A stretch of 64,000 nt of DNA from NCBI RefSeq assembly GCF_001864895.1, contig NZ_MJGO01000039.1, positions 17,523-81,522 of the forward strand. The letters are read 5' to 3'. How positions within the stretch are numbered: position 1 is the first letter of the stretch; each line of letters begins with the position of its first letter. This document shows positions 1 to 8,262 of the stretch, one piece after another. Source of the stretch: Curtobacterium sp. MCBA15_009 (lineage in GTDB: Bacteria > Actinomycetota > Actinomycetes > Actinomycetales > Microbacteriaceae). The position numbers and the translations under genes are program-made. Under the pieces are notes generated by a model. It ran no database searches, was not told where the DNA came from, and saw only the letters and a program-made list of their open reading frames with translations.

Positions 1-1119
1 CAGGCCGGCGCGTTCCCCGGCGCTCCGGCCCCGACCGGCGCGCAGCCGTGGTCGACGGGCGGTCCGGTCGACCCGGCCGCCTCGGCGTGGGGCGCGACGC
101 CCGGCGTCGCCCAGCCCGCGCAGCCCTTCATCGGCGGCGACGGCCCGGCACCGAAGCCGATGTCGGCGCGGTCGCGGAAGATCCTGGTCCGCTCGCTCGT
201 CGCCGGCGGCGTCGTGGTCGTCGTCGTCATCGCCGGTGCCGTCACGGCGGGCGTCCTGCGCTCGAACGTCTGGGGCCCCGGCGCGACGGTCAAGTCGTAC
301 GTGCAGGCGATCGAGCGCGGCGACGCCGACGCCGCCGGCCGCCTGAGCGACCAGCCCGACGACGCCACCATGCTCGACTCGACGGTGCTCAAGAGCGCGA
401 AGGACCGCCCGACGGACGTCCGCGTGGGCCGCGTCGCCACCAGCGGGGACAACGCGATCGCCACGATCAGCTACACCCAGGGCGGCAAGAACCGCTCCGG
501 CCAGATCGGTCTGCGCCGCACCGGCACGTCGTTCGTGGTGAAGGACGAGTGGCGCATCGTGCAGCCCCTCGCCCAGATCGTCACCCTGACCGCGTCCGAG
601 GCCCTCGAGGGCGCCCCGGTCACGATCGGCGGCAAGGAGGTCGGGAAGATCGCCGACGGCCGCTTCCAGTCGCTCGCCTACCCCGGCACCTACGGCGTCG
701 AGGTCGGTGGGACGGAGTACTTCACCGGCGGGACGAAGTCCGTGACGGTCGGGCCGCGCGCCACCGACTACATCGACTTCCAGCCGACGCCGACGAAGGC
801 GCTGCACGACGACGTCGACCAGTACGTGTCGGACCTCATCGAGGAGTGCGCGGCGAAGACCGACATCAGCGCGCTGAGCGACTGCCCCTGGTACGGGCCG
901 TACGACGCGGACGGGGCGGTGCGGTACGACGTCACGACCATGCCGGAGATCGAGCTCGAGGCGTCCGGCACCGGCAACGTCATCGTGCAGAGCACGAAGG
1001 ACGGCGTCGTCGAGTACGACTACACGTCGTACACCGGGGACCGGGAGCACGGCGAGGACGAGTTCGCGATCAACGAGTACCTGAAGGTCGAGGACGGCAA
1101 GCTCGTCTCCGCCTACTGA
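1..1119 (+). CDS. Membrane-anchored extracytoplasmic protein, 5' end outside window
   Basis: The reading frame is open from the first base, so the true start lies upstream; 372 residues are visible. The first ~53 residues are rich in Ala, Pro and Gly, as in the cytoplasmic tails of many actinobacterial surface proteins. A basic stretch (SARSRK) and one hydrophobic segment (about residues 60-84, many Val) then form a single transmembrane anchor, so the remaining ~285 residues should lie outside the cell. The exported part has a paired Cys (ECAAKTDISALSDC) that may form a disulfide. The N-terminal half of the exported domain resembles DUF4878-type folds only in size and position. I do not recognise a specific function. 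A strong hairpin follows the stop codon. Confidence 0.75.
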   Translation, partial: QAGAFPGAPAPTGAQPWSTGGPVDPAASAWGATPGVAQPAQPFIGGDGPAPKPMSARSRKILVRSLVAGGVVVVVVIAGAVTAGVLRSNVWGPGATVKSYVQAIERGDADAAGRLSDQPDDATMLDSTVLKSAKDRPTDVRVGRVATSGDNAIATISYTQGGKNRSGQIGLRRTGTSFVVKDEWRIVQPLAQIVTLTASEALEGAPVTIGGKEVGKIADGRFQSLAYPGTYGVEVGGTEYFTGGTKSVTVGPRATDYIDFQPTPTKALHDDVDQYVSDLIEECAAKTDISALSDCPWYGPYDADGAVRYDVTTMPEIELEASGTGNVIVQSTKDGVVEYDYTSYTGDREHGEDEFAINEYLKVEDGKLVSAY

Positions 1120-1137
1120 CGCGCACCGCACACCGCG

Positions 1138-1168
1138 ACGGCCGGCCTGGGATCCCCGGGCCGGCCGT
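1138..1168 (+). terminator. Hairpin terminator after the first gene
   Basis: Perfect 10-bp stem ACGGCCGGCC / GGCCGGCCGT with an 11-nt loop, 19 nt after the stop codon of the first gene. There is no T-run, as is common in GC-rich actinobacteria. Confidence 0.6.
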
Positions 1169-1173
1169 CTCAG

Positions 1174-1179
1174 TAGGCT
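1174..1179 (+). promoter_or_regulatory. -10 element for the CorA-like gene
   Basis: TAGGCT lies 7 nt before the ATG at 1187 and no Shine-Dalgarno sequence is visible, so transcription would begin at or next to the start codon (leaderless mRNA). Confidence 0.5.
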
Positions 1180-1186
1180 GACCGGC

Positions 1187-2155
1187 ATGGTCAGGACACG
1201 GGCGTGGCGGAACGGTGCCGTCACGGAACAGGACTTCCCCGTCGACCGGATCTCCGACCTGGTGAGCGATCCGGACACCTTCGTCTGGGTCGACTACACC
1301 GACCCGCAGGGCGCCGACCTCGAGCACGTCGAGCAGGAGCTCGGGCTGCACGCCCTCGCCGTCGAGGACGCCCTCGAGCACGGGCAGCGCCCGAAGCTCG
1401 ACCGCTACCGCGACAGCCTGTTCCTGGTGGTCTACGACGTCGGCTGGACGCGGGACGGCGAGCTCGCGACCCACGAGGTGAAGGCCTTTGTCACCGAACG
1501 GGCCCTCGTCACGATCCACGGCGCCGACGTCGACACCTCGTCGATGGAGCACCGGCTCGAGATCAACGACGACGTCGCCACCCACGGGGTGCCGTGGCTC
1601 GTCTGGGCGCTGCTCGACGCCGTCGTCGACCACGCCACCGACGTGGTGGAGTCGATCGAGCAGGCGATCGACGACCTCGAGGACGACCTGTTCGAGCGCA
1701 GCAACCCGCGCGAGCAGCAGATCCAGCGGCGCTCGTTCCGCCTGCGGAAGGCGCTCGGCGTGATCCGTCGGCTCGTGGTGCCGACGCGCGACGGCGTCTC
1801 GTCGCTGCTGCACGGCGACGCCGAGGCCGTCGGCACCGGCATCCGGCCGTACTTCCGCGACGTCGAGGACCACCTCGTCTCGATCTCCGACTCGGTCGAG
1901 CAACTGCGCGACGCGGTGTCGAGCGTCCTCGACACGAACCTCAACCTGGCGTCGAACCGGCAGAACACGGTGATGAAGAAGGTGACGAGCTGGGCGGCGA
2001 TCATCGCGATCCCGACCGCGATCACCGGCTTCTTCGGGCAGAACGTGACCTTCCCCGGCGAGGGGCAGTGGAGCGGCTTCTTCGCGTCGGTCTCCCTCAT
2101 CATCGCGACGTCGCTGCTGCTCTACCGCGCGTTCCGTTCCCGCGACTGGCTCTGA
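1187..2155 (+). CDS. corA: CorA-family divalent cation transporter
   Basis: 322 residues, the usual length for CorA proteins. The long acidic and helical cytoplasmic N-terminal domain (about 1-255) ends in the stalk helix, and two C-terminal membrane helices follow (about 262-282 and 295-314). The signature loop after the first helix reads ITGFFGQNV; the classical GMN motif is replaced by GQN, a form seen in many actinobacterial CorA relatives. The family forms homopentamers that move Mg2+ (or Co2+, Ni2+, Zn2+) across the plasma membrane. The start is the ATG with a -10-like TAGGCT 7 nt upstream. Substrate specificity cannot be read from the sequence. The gene is convergent with the next permease gene, and a palindrome array lies between them. 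Confidence 0.9.
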   Translation: MVRTRAWRNGAVTEQDFPVDRISDLVSDPDTFVWVDYTDPQGADLEHVEQELGLHALAVEDALEHGQRPKLDRYRDSLFLVVYDVGWTRDGELATHEVKAFVTERALVTIHGADVDTSSMEHRLEINDDVATHGVPWLVWALLDAVVDHATDVVESIEQAIDDLEDDLFERSNPREQQIQRRSFRLRKALGVIRRLVVPTRDGVSSLLHGDAEAVGTGIRPYFRDVEDHLVSISDSVEQLRDAVSSVLDTNLNLASNRQNTVMKKVTSWAAIIAIPTAITGFFGQNVTFPGEGQWSGFFASVSLIIATSLLLYRAFRSRDWL

Positions 2156-2238
2156 CGCCGGGCGGCGGGGTCGCGCGTCGGCCCCGGGGTCGCGGCCGGG
2201 CGCCGGGGTCGCGGCCCGAGCGTCGGTCCCGGCGTCGA

Positions 2239-2675
2239 GTGAGCAGAAGATGTCGGGTCGGCAGGTCCCACTCGACATCTTCTGCTCACCAAGGGCGTGA
2301 CGATGGGCAGCGGGACTCGCCGGCGGGCAGCGGGTCGCGTCGTCGGGCATCGGGCGCGACCGGGGGCGTCGGCGACGGTGCCCGGCACCGAGTGAGCAGA
2401 AGATGTCGGGTCGGCAAGTCCCACTCGACATCTTCTGCTCACTCGAAGGTCGCCGCGACGGAGCGCAACGGGGCTCGCCGGGGTGTCGCCGTCGGACCCG
2501 GCATCGAGTGAGCAGAAAGTGTCGGGTCGGCAGGGCCCACTCGACATCTTCTGCTCACGATCGGTCGGCGCGGCGGTGGGGAGCGGGGCGGGACCGAGAG
2601 CGTTGCCGGGCGCCCCAGCATCGAGTGAGCAGAAAGTGTCGGGTCGGCAGGACCCGCTCGACATCTTCTGCTCAC
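2239..2675. repeat. Array of four 51-bp palindromes (array 1)
   Basis: Four units of exactly 51 bp at 2239-2289, 2392-2442, 2508-2558 and 2625-2675. Each has a 17-bp left arm, a 17-bp loop and a 17-bp right arm. In units 1 and 2 the arms GTGAGCAGAAGATGTCG and CGACATCTTCTGCTCAC pair perfectly; units 3 and 4 read GTGAGCAGAAAGTGTCG on the left and keep the same right arm, giving two mismatches. Loops are nearly identical within the array (GGTCGGCA..., 1-2 changes). The spacers (102, 65 and 66 bp) are diverged copies of each other, sharing pieces such as GGTCGGCGCGGCGGTG and GGGCTCGCCGG. The array fills the 577-bp gap between convergent genes ending at 2155 and 2734. Possible roles are bidirectional termination or a REP-type element. 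No protein gene is supported here. Confidence 0.9.
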
Positions 2676-2733
2676 CATCGGTCGGCGCGGCGGTGCCGCG
2701 GAGGGGCAGCGGGCTCGCCGGGACGCTCCGGGG

Positions 2734-3885
2734 CTAGAGCGCGAGGGCGAGCACGCCGGCGACGACCGTGAGCGGTGCCGCGATGCAGCCGAGGAGCATG
2801 TAGCGCCCCCACGACAGGTGCACGCCCTCGCTCGAGAGCCGCGCGTGCCAGAGCAGGGTCGCGAGCGACGCCCAGGGGGTCACGAGGCAGCCCGCGTTCA
2901 CGCCGATGAGCAGGGCCGCGTACCGCAGTGCCTCGTGGCCGGCGGCCGGCTCGAGCACCAGGTAGGCGGGCAGGTTGTCGATGGCGTTCGCGGCCACCGC
3001 GCCGGCGCCACCGAGCAGCAGGAGCGGCCCGGTCCCCGTCCCGGAACCGAGCGCGCGGACGACCGGGTCGGTGACGCCCGTCGCGTGCAGGGTCTCGACC
3101 ACGACGAACAGGCCGGCCGCGAACAGCAGCGTCGACCACGGCACCCGCGAGGGGCGGAGCTGCTCCGGCGCCCGGAACACCGACACGACGACGAGCACGA
3201 CCGCGGCGGCGATCGCGGCGATCCAGACCGTGACGCCCACGGTCAGCGCCACGACGAGCGCGACGAGCACGGCCGAGGCGGCCCAGAACGACACCGGGTC
3301 CGACGGCTGCCGCACCGAAACACGCATGTACCGCCCGAACAGTCCGCGGCGGAACACGACGAGCAGGACCGCGCACGGCACGACGACGCCGGCGACGGCC
3401 GCCCACACCATCAGGCCGGCGAAGGGCAGCGGCCCGCCGAGCCCCATCCGGTCGACCGCGAGCAGGTTCGTGAGGTTCGACACCGGCAGCAGCAGCGACG
3501 CGGTGTTCGCCAGCCACACGGTGGTCAGCGCGAACGGCATCGGCGGCAGGCCGACGCGTCGGGCGAGCGAGATGACGATCGGCGTCAGCAGGACGGCGGT
3601 GGTGTCGATGGACAGGAAGACGGTGCAGAGCACGGCGAGCACGACGACCGCGCCCCACAGGCCGATCGTGCGGCCGCCGCCGACCCGCGCGGCGACGTCG
3701 GCCAGCCGGTCGAACACCCCGGCGTCCGCCGCGAGCTCGGACACGATCGTCAGCCCGAGGACGAAGCCGAGGACGGGCAGCACCCGCTCGGCCAGGGCGC
3801 CGAGGTCGTCCAGGGGCAGCAGACCGAGCGCGACGCACACCGCGCCGACCAGGAGCAGGGCTCCACCGATGACGGCCTGACGCAC
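2734..3885 (-). CDS. SLC13/ArsB-type (ion transporter superfamily) permease
   Basis: About 383 residues, with roughly ten hydrophobic segments spread over its length. It has the features of the ArsB/NhaD/DASS ion-transporter superfamily: a first half ending in TVFLSIDTTAVLLTPIVI, where the conserved Asp-Thr region sits, followed by ANTASLLLPVSNLTNLLA, and an NAIDNLPA loop in the second half that mirrors the first. Family members export arsenite or carry dicarboxylates, sulfate or Na+; the sequence does not decide which. No arsenic-resistance gene is adjacent. I chose the GTG at 3885 because AAGGAG lies 5 nt before it; a GTG two codons upstream (3891) has the ribosome binding site directly abutting it. 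Confidence 0.8.
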   Translation of the reverse strand: MRQAVIGGALLLVGAVCVALGLLPLDDLGALAERVLPVLGFVLGLTIVSELAADAGVFDRLADVAARVGGGRTIGLWGAVVVLAVLCTVFLSIDTTAVLLTPIVISLARRVGLPPMPFALTTVWLANTASLLLPVSNLTNLLAVDRMGLGGPLPFAGLMVWAAVAGVVVPCAVLLVVFRRGLFGRYMRVSVRQPSDPVSFWAASAVLVALVVALTVGVTVWIAAIAAAVVLVVVSVFRAPEQLRPSRVPWSTLLFAAGLFVVVETLHATGVTDPVVRALGSGTGTGPLLLLGGAGAVAANAIDNLPAYLVLEPAAGHEALRYAALLIGVNAGCLVTPWASLATLLWHARLSSEGVHLSWGRYMLLGCIAAPLTVVAGVLALAL

Positions 3886-3978
3886 GGGCACTCCTTCGCG
3901 AGCACACCGGCCCGGGCGACCAGCGGCGCTCCAATGTACTGACCGGTAGCGTTGTCAGGACGACGACAGGAGGCCTCT

Positions 3979-4170
3979 GTGCGCAAGTTCATGTTCAACG
4001 GTGCTGTGTGGAGTTCGCTCATCAGCGGCTACAGCGTGCTGCAGACCACCCGACAGGGACCGCGCGACTGGCGCCTGGCCCTGACCTGGGTGGCCTGGCT
4101 CGCGACGACGATCGTGGCGATCGGCACGGTCGTCGAGGACGACCGCGCCGTCAAGGCGCGGCAGCCGTAG
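3979..4170 (+). CDS. Small membrane-associated protein of unknown function
   Basis: 63 residues. The GTG at 3979 follows a strong AGGAGG at 3968-3973 with a 5-nt spacer, and that supports a real gene although it is short. The product has a basic start (RKFMFNG), one hydrophobic segment near the C-terminus (about residues 37-52, LTWVAWLATTIVAIGTVV) and an acidic/basic tail. Such a protein would span the membrane once. No family recognised. It is divergent from the permease gene, is flanked by a long hairpin on the downstream side, and is convergent with the MscS gene. Confidence 0.6.
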   Translation: MRKFMFNGAVWSSLISGYSVLQTTRQGPRDWRLALTWVAWLATTIVAIGTVVEDDRAVKARQP

Positions 4171-4190
4171 GTCGCCCACCGCGACCACAG

Positions 4191-4238
4191 GACGGACGGG
4201 AGGCCCGGTGCCAGTTGGCACCGGGCCTCCCGTCCGTC
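4191..4238. terminator. Long perfect hairpin, bidirectional terminator
   Basis: 23-bp perfect stem (arms 4191-4213 and 4216-4238, each containing GGGAGGCCCGGTGCC or its complement) with a 2-nt centre. It lies between convergent genes ending at 4170 and 4277. The same core occurs in the hairpin at 16031-16083 and, with one change, at 55459-55504. Confidence 0.75.
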
Positions 4239-4276
4239 ATCGGTCCCGTCCACAGCACCTGCCTGCGCAGGTGGGG

Positions 4277-5440
4277 TCAGCGCTCCGAACGCGGGATGTC
4301 CGACGTCTGGAGCGGGCCCGTGAAGAGCGCCGCGCGGTCCTCCTGCCCGGGCGCGAACAGCGCCGAGTCGGCGGCGGACGACGTGCCGCGGCGACGCGGC
4401 GCGGTCTCGTCGACCATGAGCACGCGCTGCACCGGCAGGGCGTCCGGATGGGTGCGCTGGATCCACTCGACGAGCTCCTCGCGGATGTAGCACCGCAGGT
4501 CGAACAGCGACGGGGCGTCGTGCGAGGTCGCGAGCACCCGGATGCGCACCCAGCCCTGCACCGCCTCGGTGACCTGGAGCACCTTGACCCGACGGTCCCA
4601 CAACTCGGTGCGGTCGAGGATCCGGTCGAGCTCGTCCCGCATCTCCCCCGGCCGGACCCGCCAGTCGAGGTCGAACTCGACGGCACCGAGCAGTTCGCTG
4701 TTCGTGCGCGTCCAGTTCTCGAACGGCGTGCTCGTGAAGTACGTCGACGGCAGCACGAAACGCCGGTCGTCCCACAGGTGCACGACGACGTAGGTCAGGG
4801 TGATCTCCTCGATGCGCCCCCACTGCTGCTCGACCACGACGACGTCGTCGACGCGGATCGACCCGGAGAACGCGAGCTGCATGCCCGCGAAGACGTTGCC
4901 GAGGGTCGACTGCGCTGCCAGACCCGCGACGACGGAGATGAGCCCGGCGCTCGCGAGCACGCTCGCCCCCGCTGCCTCGACCCCGTCGAAGGTGAGCAGG
5001 ATCGCACCGACGGCGATGATGACGAGGACGGCGACGGTGAGCCGTCGGATGATGAGGACCTGCGTTCGGATGCGTCGGGCCTGGCGGTTGTCCGGCACGT
5101 CGATGCGGAAGCGGTGCAGGCCGAGGTCCTCCAGGAAGATCGCGGTCTGACAGGCCAACCAGCAGCCGACCGCGATCGTCACGATGAGGAAGCCGTGCAC
5201 GACCTCGTCCCGCCACGGGTACGCGTCCGGGTCACGCGGGACGCTCGCGGTGAACGCGACCCAGAGCAGGACCACGAGCAGGACGGTGCGGAACGGGTGC
5301 TTCGTCCGCCGCGAGAGCACGCCGGCCCACCGTTCCCGGCGCGCGATCGTCCGGAGCACCAGGTGCAGGACGAGGGCGGCGACCGCGGTGACGAGGAGGG
5401 CGAACCCGGTCGCGACGAGGAGTCGGAGGAGGATGTCCAT
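4277..5440 (-). CDS. Mechanosensitive ion channel, MscS family
   Basis: 387 residues from the ATG at 5440. There are three to four N-terminal membrane helices (about 1-25, 50-70, 85-105, 135-160). The pore-lining TM3 follows, Gly/Ala-rich ([31 protein letters not shown]), then the beta domain ([27 protein letters not shown]), and finally the C-terminal alpha/beta domain, where [20 protein letters not shown] is typical. MscS channels open under membrane tension and release solutes during osmotic downshift. The disordered last ~35 residues (PRRRGTSS...) are not part of the core. An in-frame extension to 5530 lacks coding character before the Met. The ribosome binding site (GGAGGG) sits unusually close to this ATG, so the start is slightly uncertain. 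Confidence 0.9.
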   Translation of the reverse strand: MDILLRLLVATGFALLVTAVAALVLHLVLRTIARRERWAGVLSRRTKHPFRTVLLVVLLWVAFTASVPRDPDAYPWRDEVVHGFLIVTIAVGCWLACQTAIFLEDLGLHRFRIDVPDNRQARRIRTQVLIIRRLTVAVLVIIAVGAILLTFDGVEAAGASVLASAGLISVVAGLAAQSTLGNVFAGMQLAFSGSIRVDDVVVVEQQWGRIEEITLTYVVVHLWDDRRFVLPSTYFTSTPFENWTRTNSELLGAVEFDLDWRVRPGEMRDELDRILDRTELWDRRVKVLQVTEAVQGWVRIRVLATSHDAPSLFDLRCYIREELVEWIQRTHPDALPVQRVLMVDETAPRRRGTSSAADSALFAPGQEDRAALFTGPLQTSDIPRSER

Positions 5441-5546
5441 CCCTCCATGCAAGCAACGGACGTCGTGCGGCGCCCAGGATCCCGGCGGGCCGATGCTGTG
5501 CGGACGTTCAACTGGGTCGGGGTGCCCCACGACGTCGGACCGCCTG

Positions 5547-5552
5547 TAGCGT
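5547..5552 (+). promoter_or_regulatory. -10 element for the amino-acid permease
   Basis: TAGCGT is 7 nt before the ATG at 5560 and there is no ribosome binding site, so the transcript is probably leaderless. Confidence 0.45.
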
Positions 5553-5559
5553 GTCGCGA

Positions 5560-7095
5560 ATGACAGCGCAGAACGACACGGGATCCCCCGCGCCCGCGAA
5601 CGACTTCTCGCACGAGCAGGAGGGCTACCAGCACGGTCTGAAGCCCCGGCAACTGCAGATGATCGCGATCGGCGGCGCCATCGGGACCGGACTCTTCCTG
5701 GGCGCCGGTGGCCGCCTGCACACCGCGGGGCCCGCCCTGGCCGTCGTGTACCTGATCGCGGGTGTGTTCGCCTTCTTCATCCTCCGGGCGCTCGGCGAGC
5801 TCGTGCTGCACCGCCCGTCCTCCGGGTCGTTCATCTCGTACGCCCGTGAGTTCTACGGCGAGAAATTCGCCTACGCGGCCGGCTGGATGTACTTCCTCAA
5901 CTGGGCGATGACGTCGATCGTCGACACGACCGCGGTCGCGCTCTACCTGCACTACTGGGCCGGACCGCGTGCGATCCCGCAGTGGGCGCTCGCCCTCGCG
6001 GCGCTGCTGATCGTGCTCGCCGCGAACCTGGTGGCCGTCAAGGTGTTCGGCGAGCTCGAGTTCTGGTTCGCGATCATCAAGGTCGCCGCGCTCGTGGCCT
6101 TCCTCGTGGTCGCCCTCATCTGGCTGTTCTTCGCCTTCCCGGTCGAGACCGGCGGCGAGACCGTCCGCACCGGCTTCACCATCTGGTCGGACAACGGCGG
6201 CCTGTTCCCGACCGGCTTGCTGCCCACCGTGCTCGTCGTGCAGGGCGTCGTGTTCGCGTACGCCGCGATCGAGCTCGTCGGCACGGCCTCGGGCGAGACC
6301 CAGGACACCGAGAAGGTCATCCCCCGCGCCATCAACTCCGTCGTGCTGCGCATCGCCGTCTTCTACGTCGGCTCGGTGGTGCTCCTGTCGCTCCTGCTGC
6401 CGTACACGTCCTACAAGGAGGGCGTCAGCCCCTTCGTGACGTTCTTCTCGTCGATCGGCAACCAGCAGGTGGGCGAGGTCATCGGGTCGGTCATGAACTT
6501 CGTCGTGCTGACGGCCGCGCTGTCGTCGCTGAACGCCGGGCTCTACTCGACCGGTCGCGCCCTGCACTCGATGGGCATGAACGGCTCGGCACCGAAGTGG
6601 ACGACGAAGATGACGAAGGGCGGCGTGCCGTTCGCCGGCATCCTGCTCACCTCGGCGTTCACGCTCATCGGGGTGATCCTCAACCTGTTCGTCCCCGCTC
6701 AGGCGTTCGAGATCGCGCTGAACATCGCGAGCCTCGGCATCGTCACCGCCTGGGGCACGATCATCCTGTGCCAGATGAAGCTGCGCTCGTGGGCGAAGCA
6801 GGGCCTGGCGAAGGAGCCGTCCTTCAAGCTGCCCGGTGCCCCCGTGACGTCCTGGCTGACCCTGGCGTTCCTGGCGACCGTCATCGTGCTCATGGCGATC
6901 GACTACCCGCGAGGCACCTTCACGGTCGCGTCGCTCGTCGTCGTCATCCCGCTGCTCATCCTCGGGTGGTACCTGCAGCGCGACCGCATCATGCAGATCG
7001 CCTCGCTGCGGTCGGGGGTGACCGGTCCGTACCCGGTCACCGGCCGCGACCCCGCCAAGCAGGTGCGTCGCGGCGACGGCGGCGGCACCGAGTAG
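5560..7095 (+). CDS. Amino-acid permease, APC superfamily, AnsP-like
   Basis: 511 residues with about 12 membrane helices, the standard length and topology of the amino acid transporter (AAT) family of APC permeases. The first helix carries the consensus [20 protein letters not shown]. The next conserved block, [19 protein letters not shown] followed by [19 protein letters not shown], is close to the L-asparagine permease AnsP of mycobacteria and Streptomyces. The protein would import an amino acid (asparagine is the best guess; D-serine, glycine or GABA relatives share much of this sequence) in symport with protons. I chose the ATG at 5560, three codons inside an in-frame GTG, because of the -10 element spacing. 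No catabolic gene such as an asparaginase is adjacent. Confidence 0.85.
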   Translation: MTAQNDTGSPAPANDFSHEQEGYQHGLKPRQLQMIAIGGAIGTGLFLGAGGRLHTAGPALAVVYLIAGVFAFFILRALGELVLHRPSSGSFISYAREFYGEKFAYAAGWMYFLNWAMTSIVDTTAVALYLHYWAGPRAIPQWALALAALLIVLAANLVAVKVFGELEFWFAIIKVAALVAFLVVALIWLFFAFPVETGGETVRTGFTIWSDNGGLFPTGLLPTVLVVQGVVFAYAAIELVGTASGETQDTEKVIPRAINSVVLRIAVFYVGSVVLLSLLLPYTSYKEGVSPFVTFFSSIGNQQVGEVIGSVMNFVVLTAALSSLNAGLYSTGRALHSMGMNGSAPKWTTKMTKGGVPFAGILLTSAFTLIGVILNLFVPAQAFEIALNIASLGIVTAWGTIILCQMKLRSWAKQGLAKEPSFKLPGAPVTSWLTLAFLATVIVLMAIDYPRGTFTVASLVVVIPLLILGWYLQRDRIMQIASLRSGVTGPYPVTGRDPAKQVRRGDGGGTE

Positions 7096-7162
7096 CGCAG
7101 CACACCTGTCCCCGGAACGCGACCACGCGATCCGGACGCGCCGGCGGTCCGGCACCCGTCGG

Positions 7163-7168
7163 TACGAT
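7163..7168 (+). promoter_or_regulatory. -10 element, leaderless start at 7175
   Basis: TACGAT is 6 nt before the GTG at 7175; no ribosome binding site is visible. Confidence 0.45.
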
Positions 7169-7174
7169 CGGCGG

Positions 7175-7480
7175 GTGCCGGACTCTCCTGTCTCCCCCTC
7201 GCTCGACCTGCAGCTCGTCTGGCGGGGGACCTTCGGACGCGTCCGGGTGTTCCCCGACCGCATCGACGCCGAGACCGACTACGAGCGCGACACGCGCACC
7301 CGCATCCCGATGGACGCGGTTCGGGGCTGGCGCATCGAGCCGTGCGACTTCGACGCCGTCTGCGTGGAGTTCGTGACCGAGCAGGAGACCTTCCGGGTGC
7401 TCCTCGACACCGCCGACGAGAAGGTCGCCGGTCTCGCGCTGCGCCGCGCACTCGGCACGCCGCTGCCGCCGGCCTCCTGA
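7175..7480 (+). CDS. Conserved-looking small protein of unknown function
   Basis: 101 residues, soluble, no signal peptide or membrane segment. It has alternating beta-strand-like stretches (LDLQLVWRGTFGRVRVFPDRIDAET, ETFRVLLDT) and a single Cys pair (EPCDFDAVCVEF). The composition and strong third-position GC match a real gene. I do not recognise the family. It follows the permease with its own leaderless-type promoter and is convergent with the PepSY lipoprotein gene. Confidence 0.65.
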   Translation: MPDSPVSPSLDLQLVWRGTFGRVRVFPDRIDAETDYERDTRTRIPMDAVRGWRIEPCDFDAVCVEFVTEQETFRVLLDTADEKVAGLALRRALGTPLPPAS

Positions 7481-7562
7481 CCGGCGTCGGATGCGGTCGG
7501 CGGCACGGCGGTCGGCGACCCGGCGTCCGACTCGGTCGGCTGCCCGACGACCGCGGCCGCCG

Positions 7563-8225
7563 TCAGTCGTCGGTGTCGGTGTCGACCCGGTCGGTCACCA
7601 CGTCGCCCGAGCCCGCGTCGATCCGCACGCTGTGCGTCGTGCCGGACGCGTCGACGACGTCGCCTTCCCACACGACCGCGCCGCGGTGGTCGTCGAGACC
7701 GATCTCGGTGACCGAGCCGTCGTGCAGGTCCGTCAACGCGCGGACGGCCCGCTCGACGTCGAGGTCGGCCGCCGCGAGGAAGCGCTCGTGCTCGGCGCGG
7801 TCGTCGGCATCGGCGGCCTCCTGCTGGGGCGTACCGACCACCGCGGTGCCGTCGGCGTCCGTGCGCACCTCGTGCTCGGTGCCGTCCTTCGTGACGACGA
7901 CGACCTCGTGGCCCGAGCCGTCCTGCTCCCGCTCGACCGCGAGGACCGTGCCCGATCCGACGTCCTTGCGAGCGGTGGCGGCGGCAGCGAGCAGCGCCTC
8001 GGTCGACCCGGCGGACGCGGCCGTCGTGCCGCCCGTCGCCGGACCGGTGGCCGGACCCGAGGTCGCGCCGGCTCCGGCGACCCGGTCGGTGCGGTCGGCG
8101 TCGTCGTCGTCCGTCGAGCAGCCGGCGAGGGCGAGGACCGCCGCCACCGGCAGGGCGGCGACCGCGGCGAGGCGGCGGGTGGTGGACGTCTGGTGCTGGG
8201 TGCGGAAGATCATGGCAACGAGCAT
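7563..8225 (-). CDS. PepSY-domain lipoprotein linked to a two-component system
   Basis: 220 residues. A basic N-terminus and hydrophobic stretch end in the lipobox LALAGC, so Cys36 should be lipidated and the protein anchored outside the membrane. After an Asp-rich linker come two PepSY-like repeats: one near residues 68-110 (ATARKDVGSGTVLAVEREQDG... followed by strand motifs) and a second near 145-215 (AADLDVERAVRALTDLHDG..., ending in an acidic DTDTDD tail). PepSY domains are known as protease inhibitors or regulators in the cell envelope. It lies just downstream of the kinase gene and has the same CTGAAG repeat in front of it as the response regulator gene, so it is probably both a target and a modulator of that system. 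An internal ATG at 8213 is an alternative start. Confidence 0.8.
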   Translation of the reverse strand: MLVAMIFRTQHQTSTTRRLAAVAALPVAAVLALAGCSTDDDDADRTDRVAGAGATSGPATGPATGGTTAASAGSTEALLAAAATARKDVGSGTVLAVEREQDGSGHEVVVVTKDGTEHEVRTDADGTAVVGTPQQEAADADDRAEHERFLAAADLDVERAVRALTDLHDGSVTEIGLDDHRGAVVWEGDVVDASGTTHSVRIDAGSGDVVTDRVDTDTDD

Positions 8226-8237
8226 GTCGGCGCGGTG

Positions 8238-8254
8238 CTGAAGCAGGCCTGAAG
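8238..8254 (-). promoter_or_regulatory. Probable response-regulator binding site ahead of the PepSY gene
   Basis: Two CTGAAG half-sites (8238-8243 and 8249-8254) with an 11-bp period, i.e. CTTCAG repeats on the transcribed strand. The same 17-bp element with one base change stands ahead of the response regulator gene at 10306-10322. An 11-bp direct repeat is the normal layout for OmpR/PhoB-type regulators. Confidence 0.65.
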
Positions 8255-8262
8255 CTGCCTGT

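Noticed and set aside
2239..2675. CRISPR-like array in the 2.2-2.7 kb gap
   Set aside because: The units are palindromes 51 bp long and the spacers are related to each other and of unequal length (102, 65, 66 bp). CRISPR spacers would be unrelated and of constant length, and there are no cas genes.
2122..2771. Open frames running through palindrome array 1
   Set aside because: They arise because the 51-bp units are a multiple of three and have no stop; they contain the translated repeat only and no coding signals.
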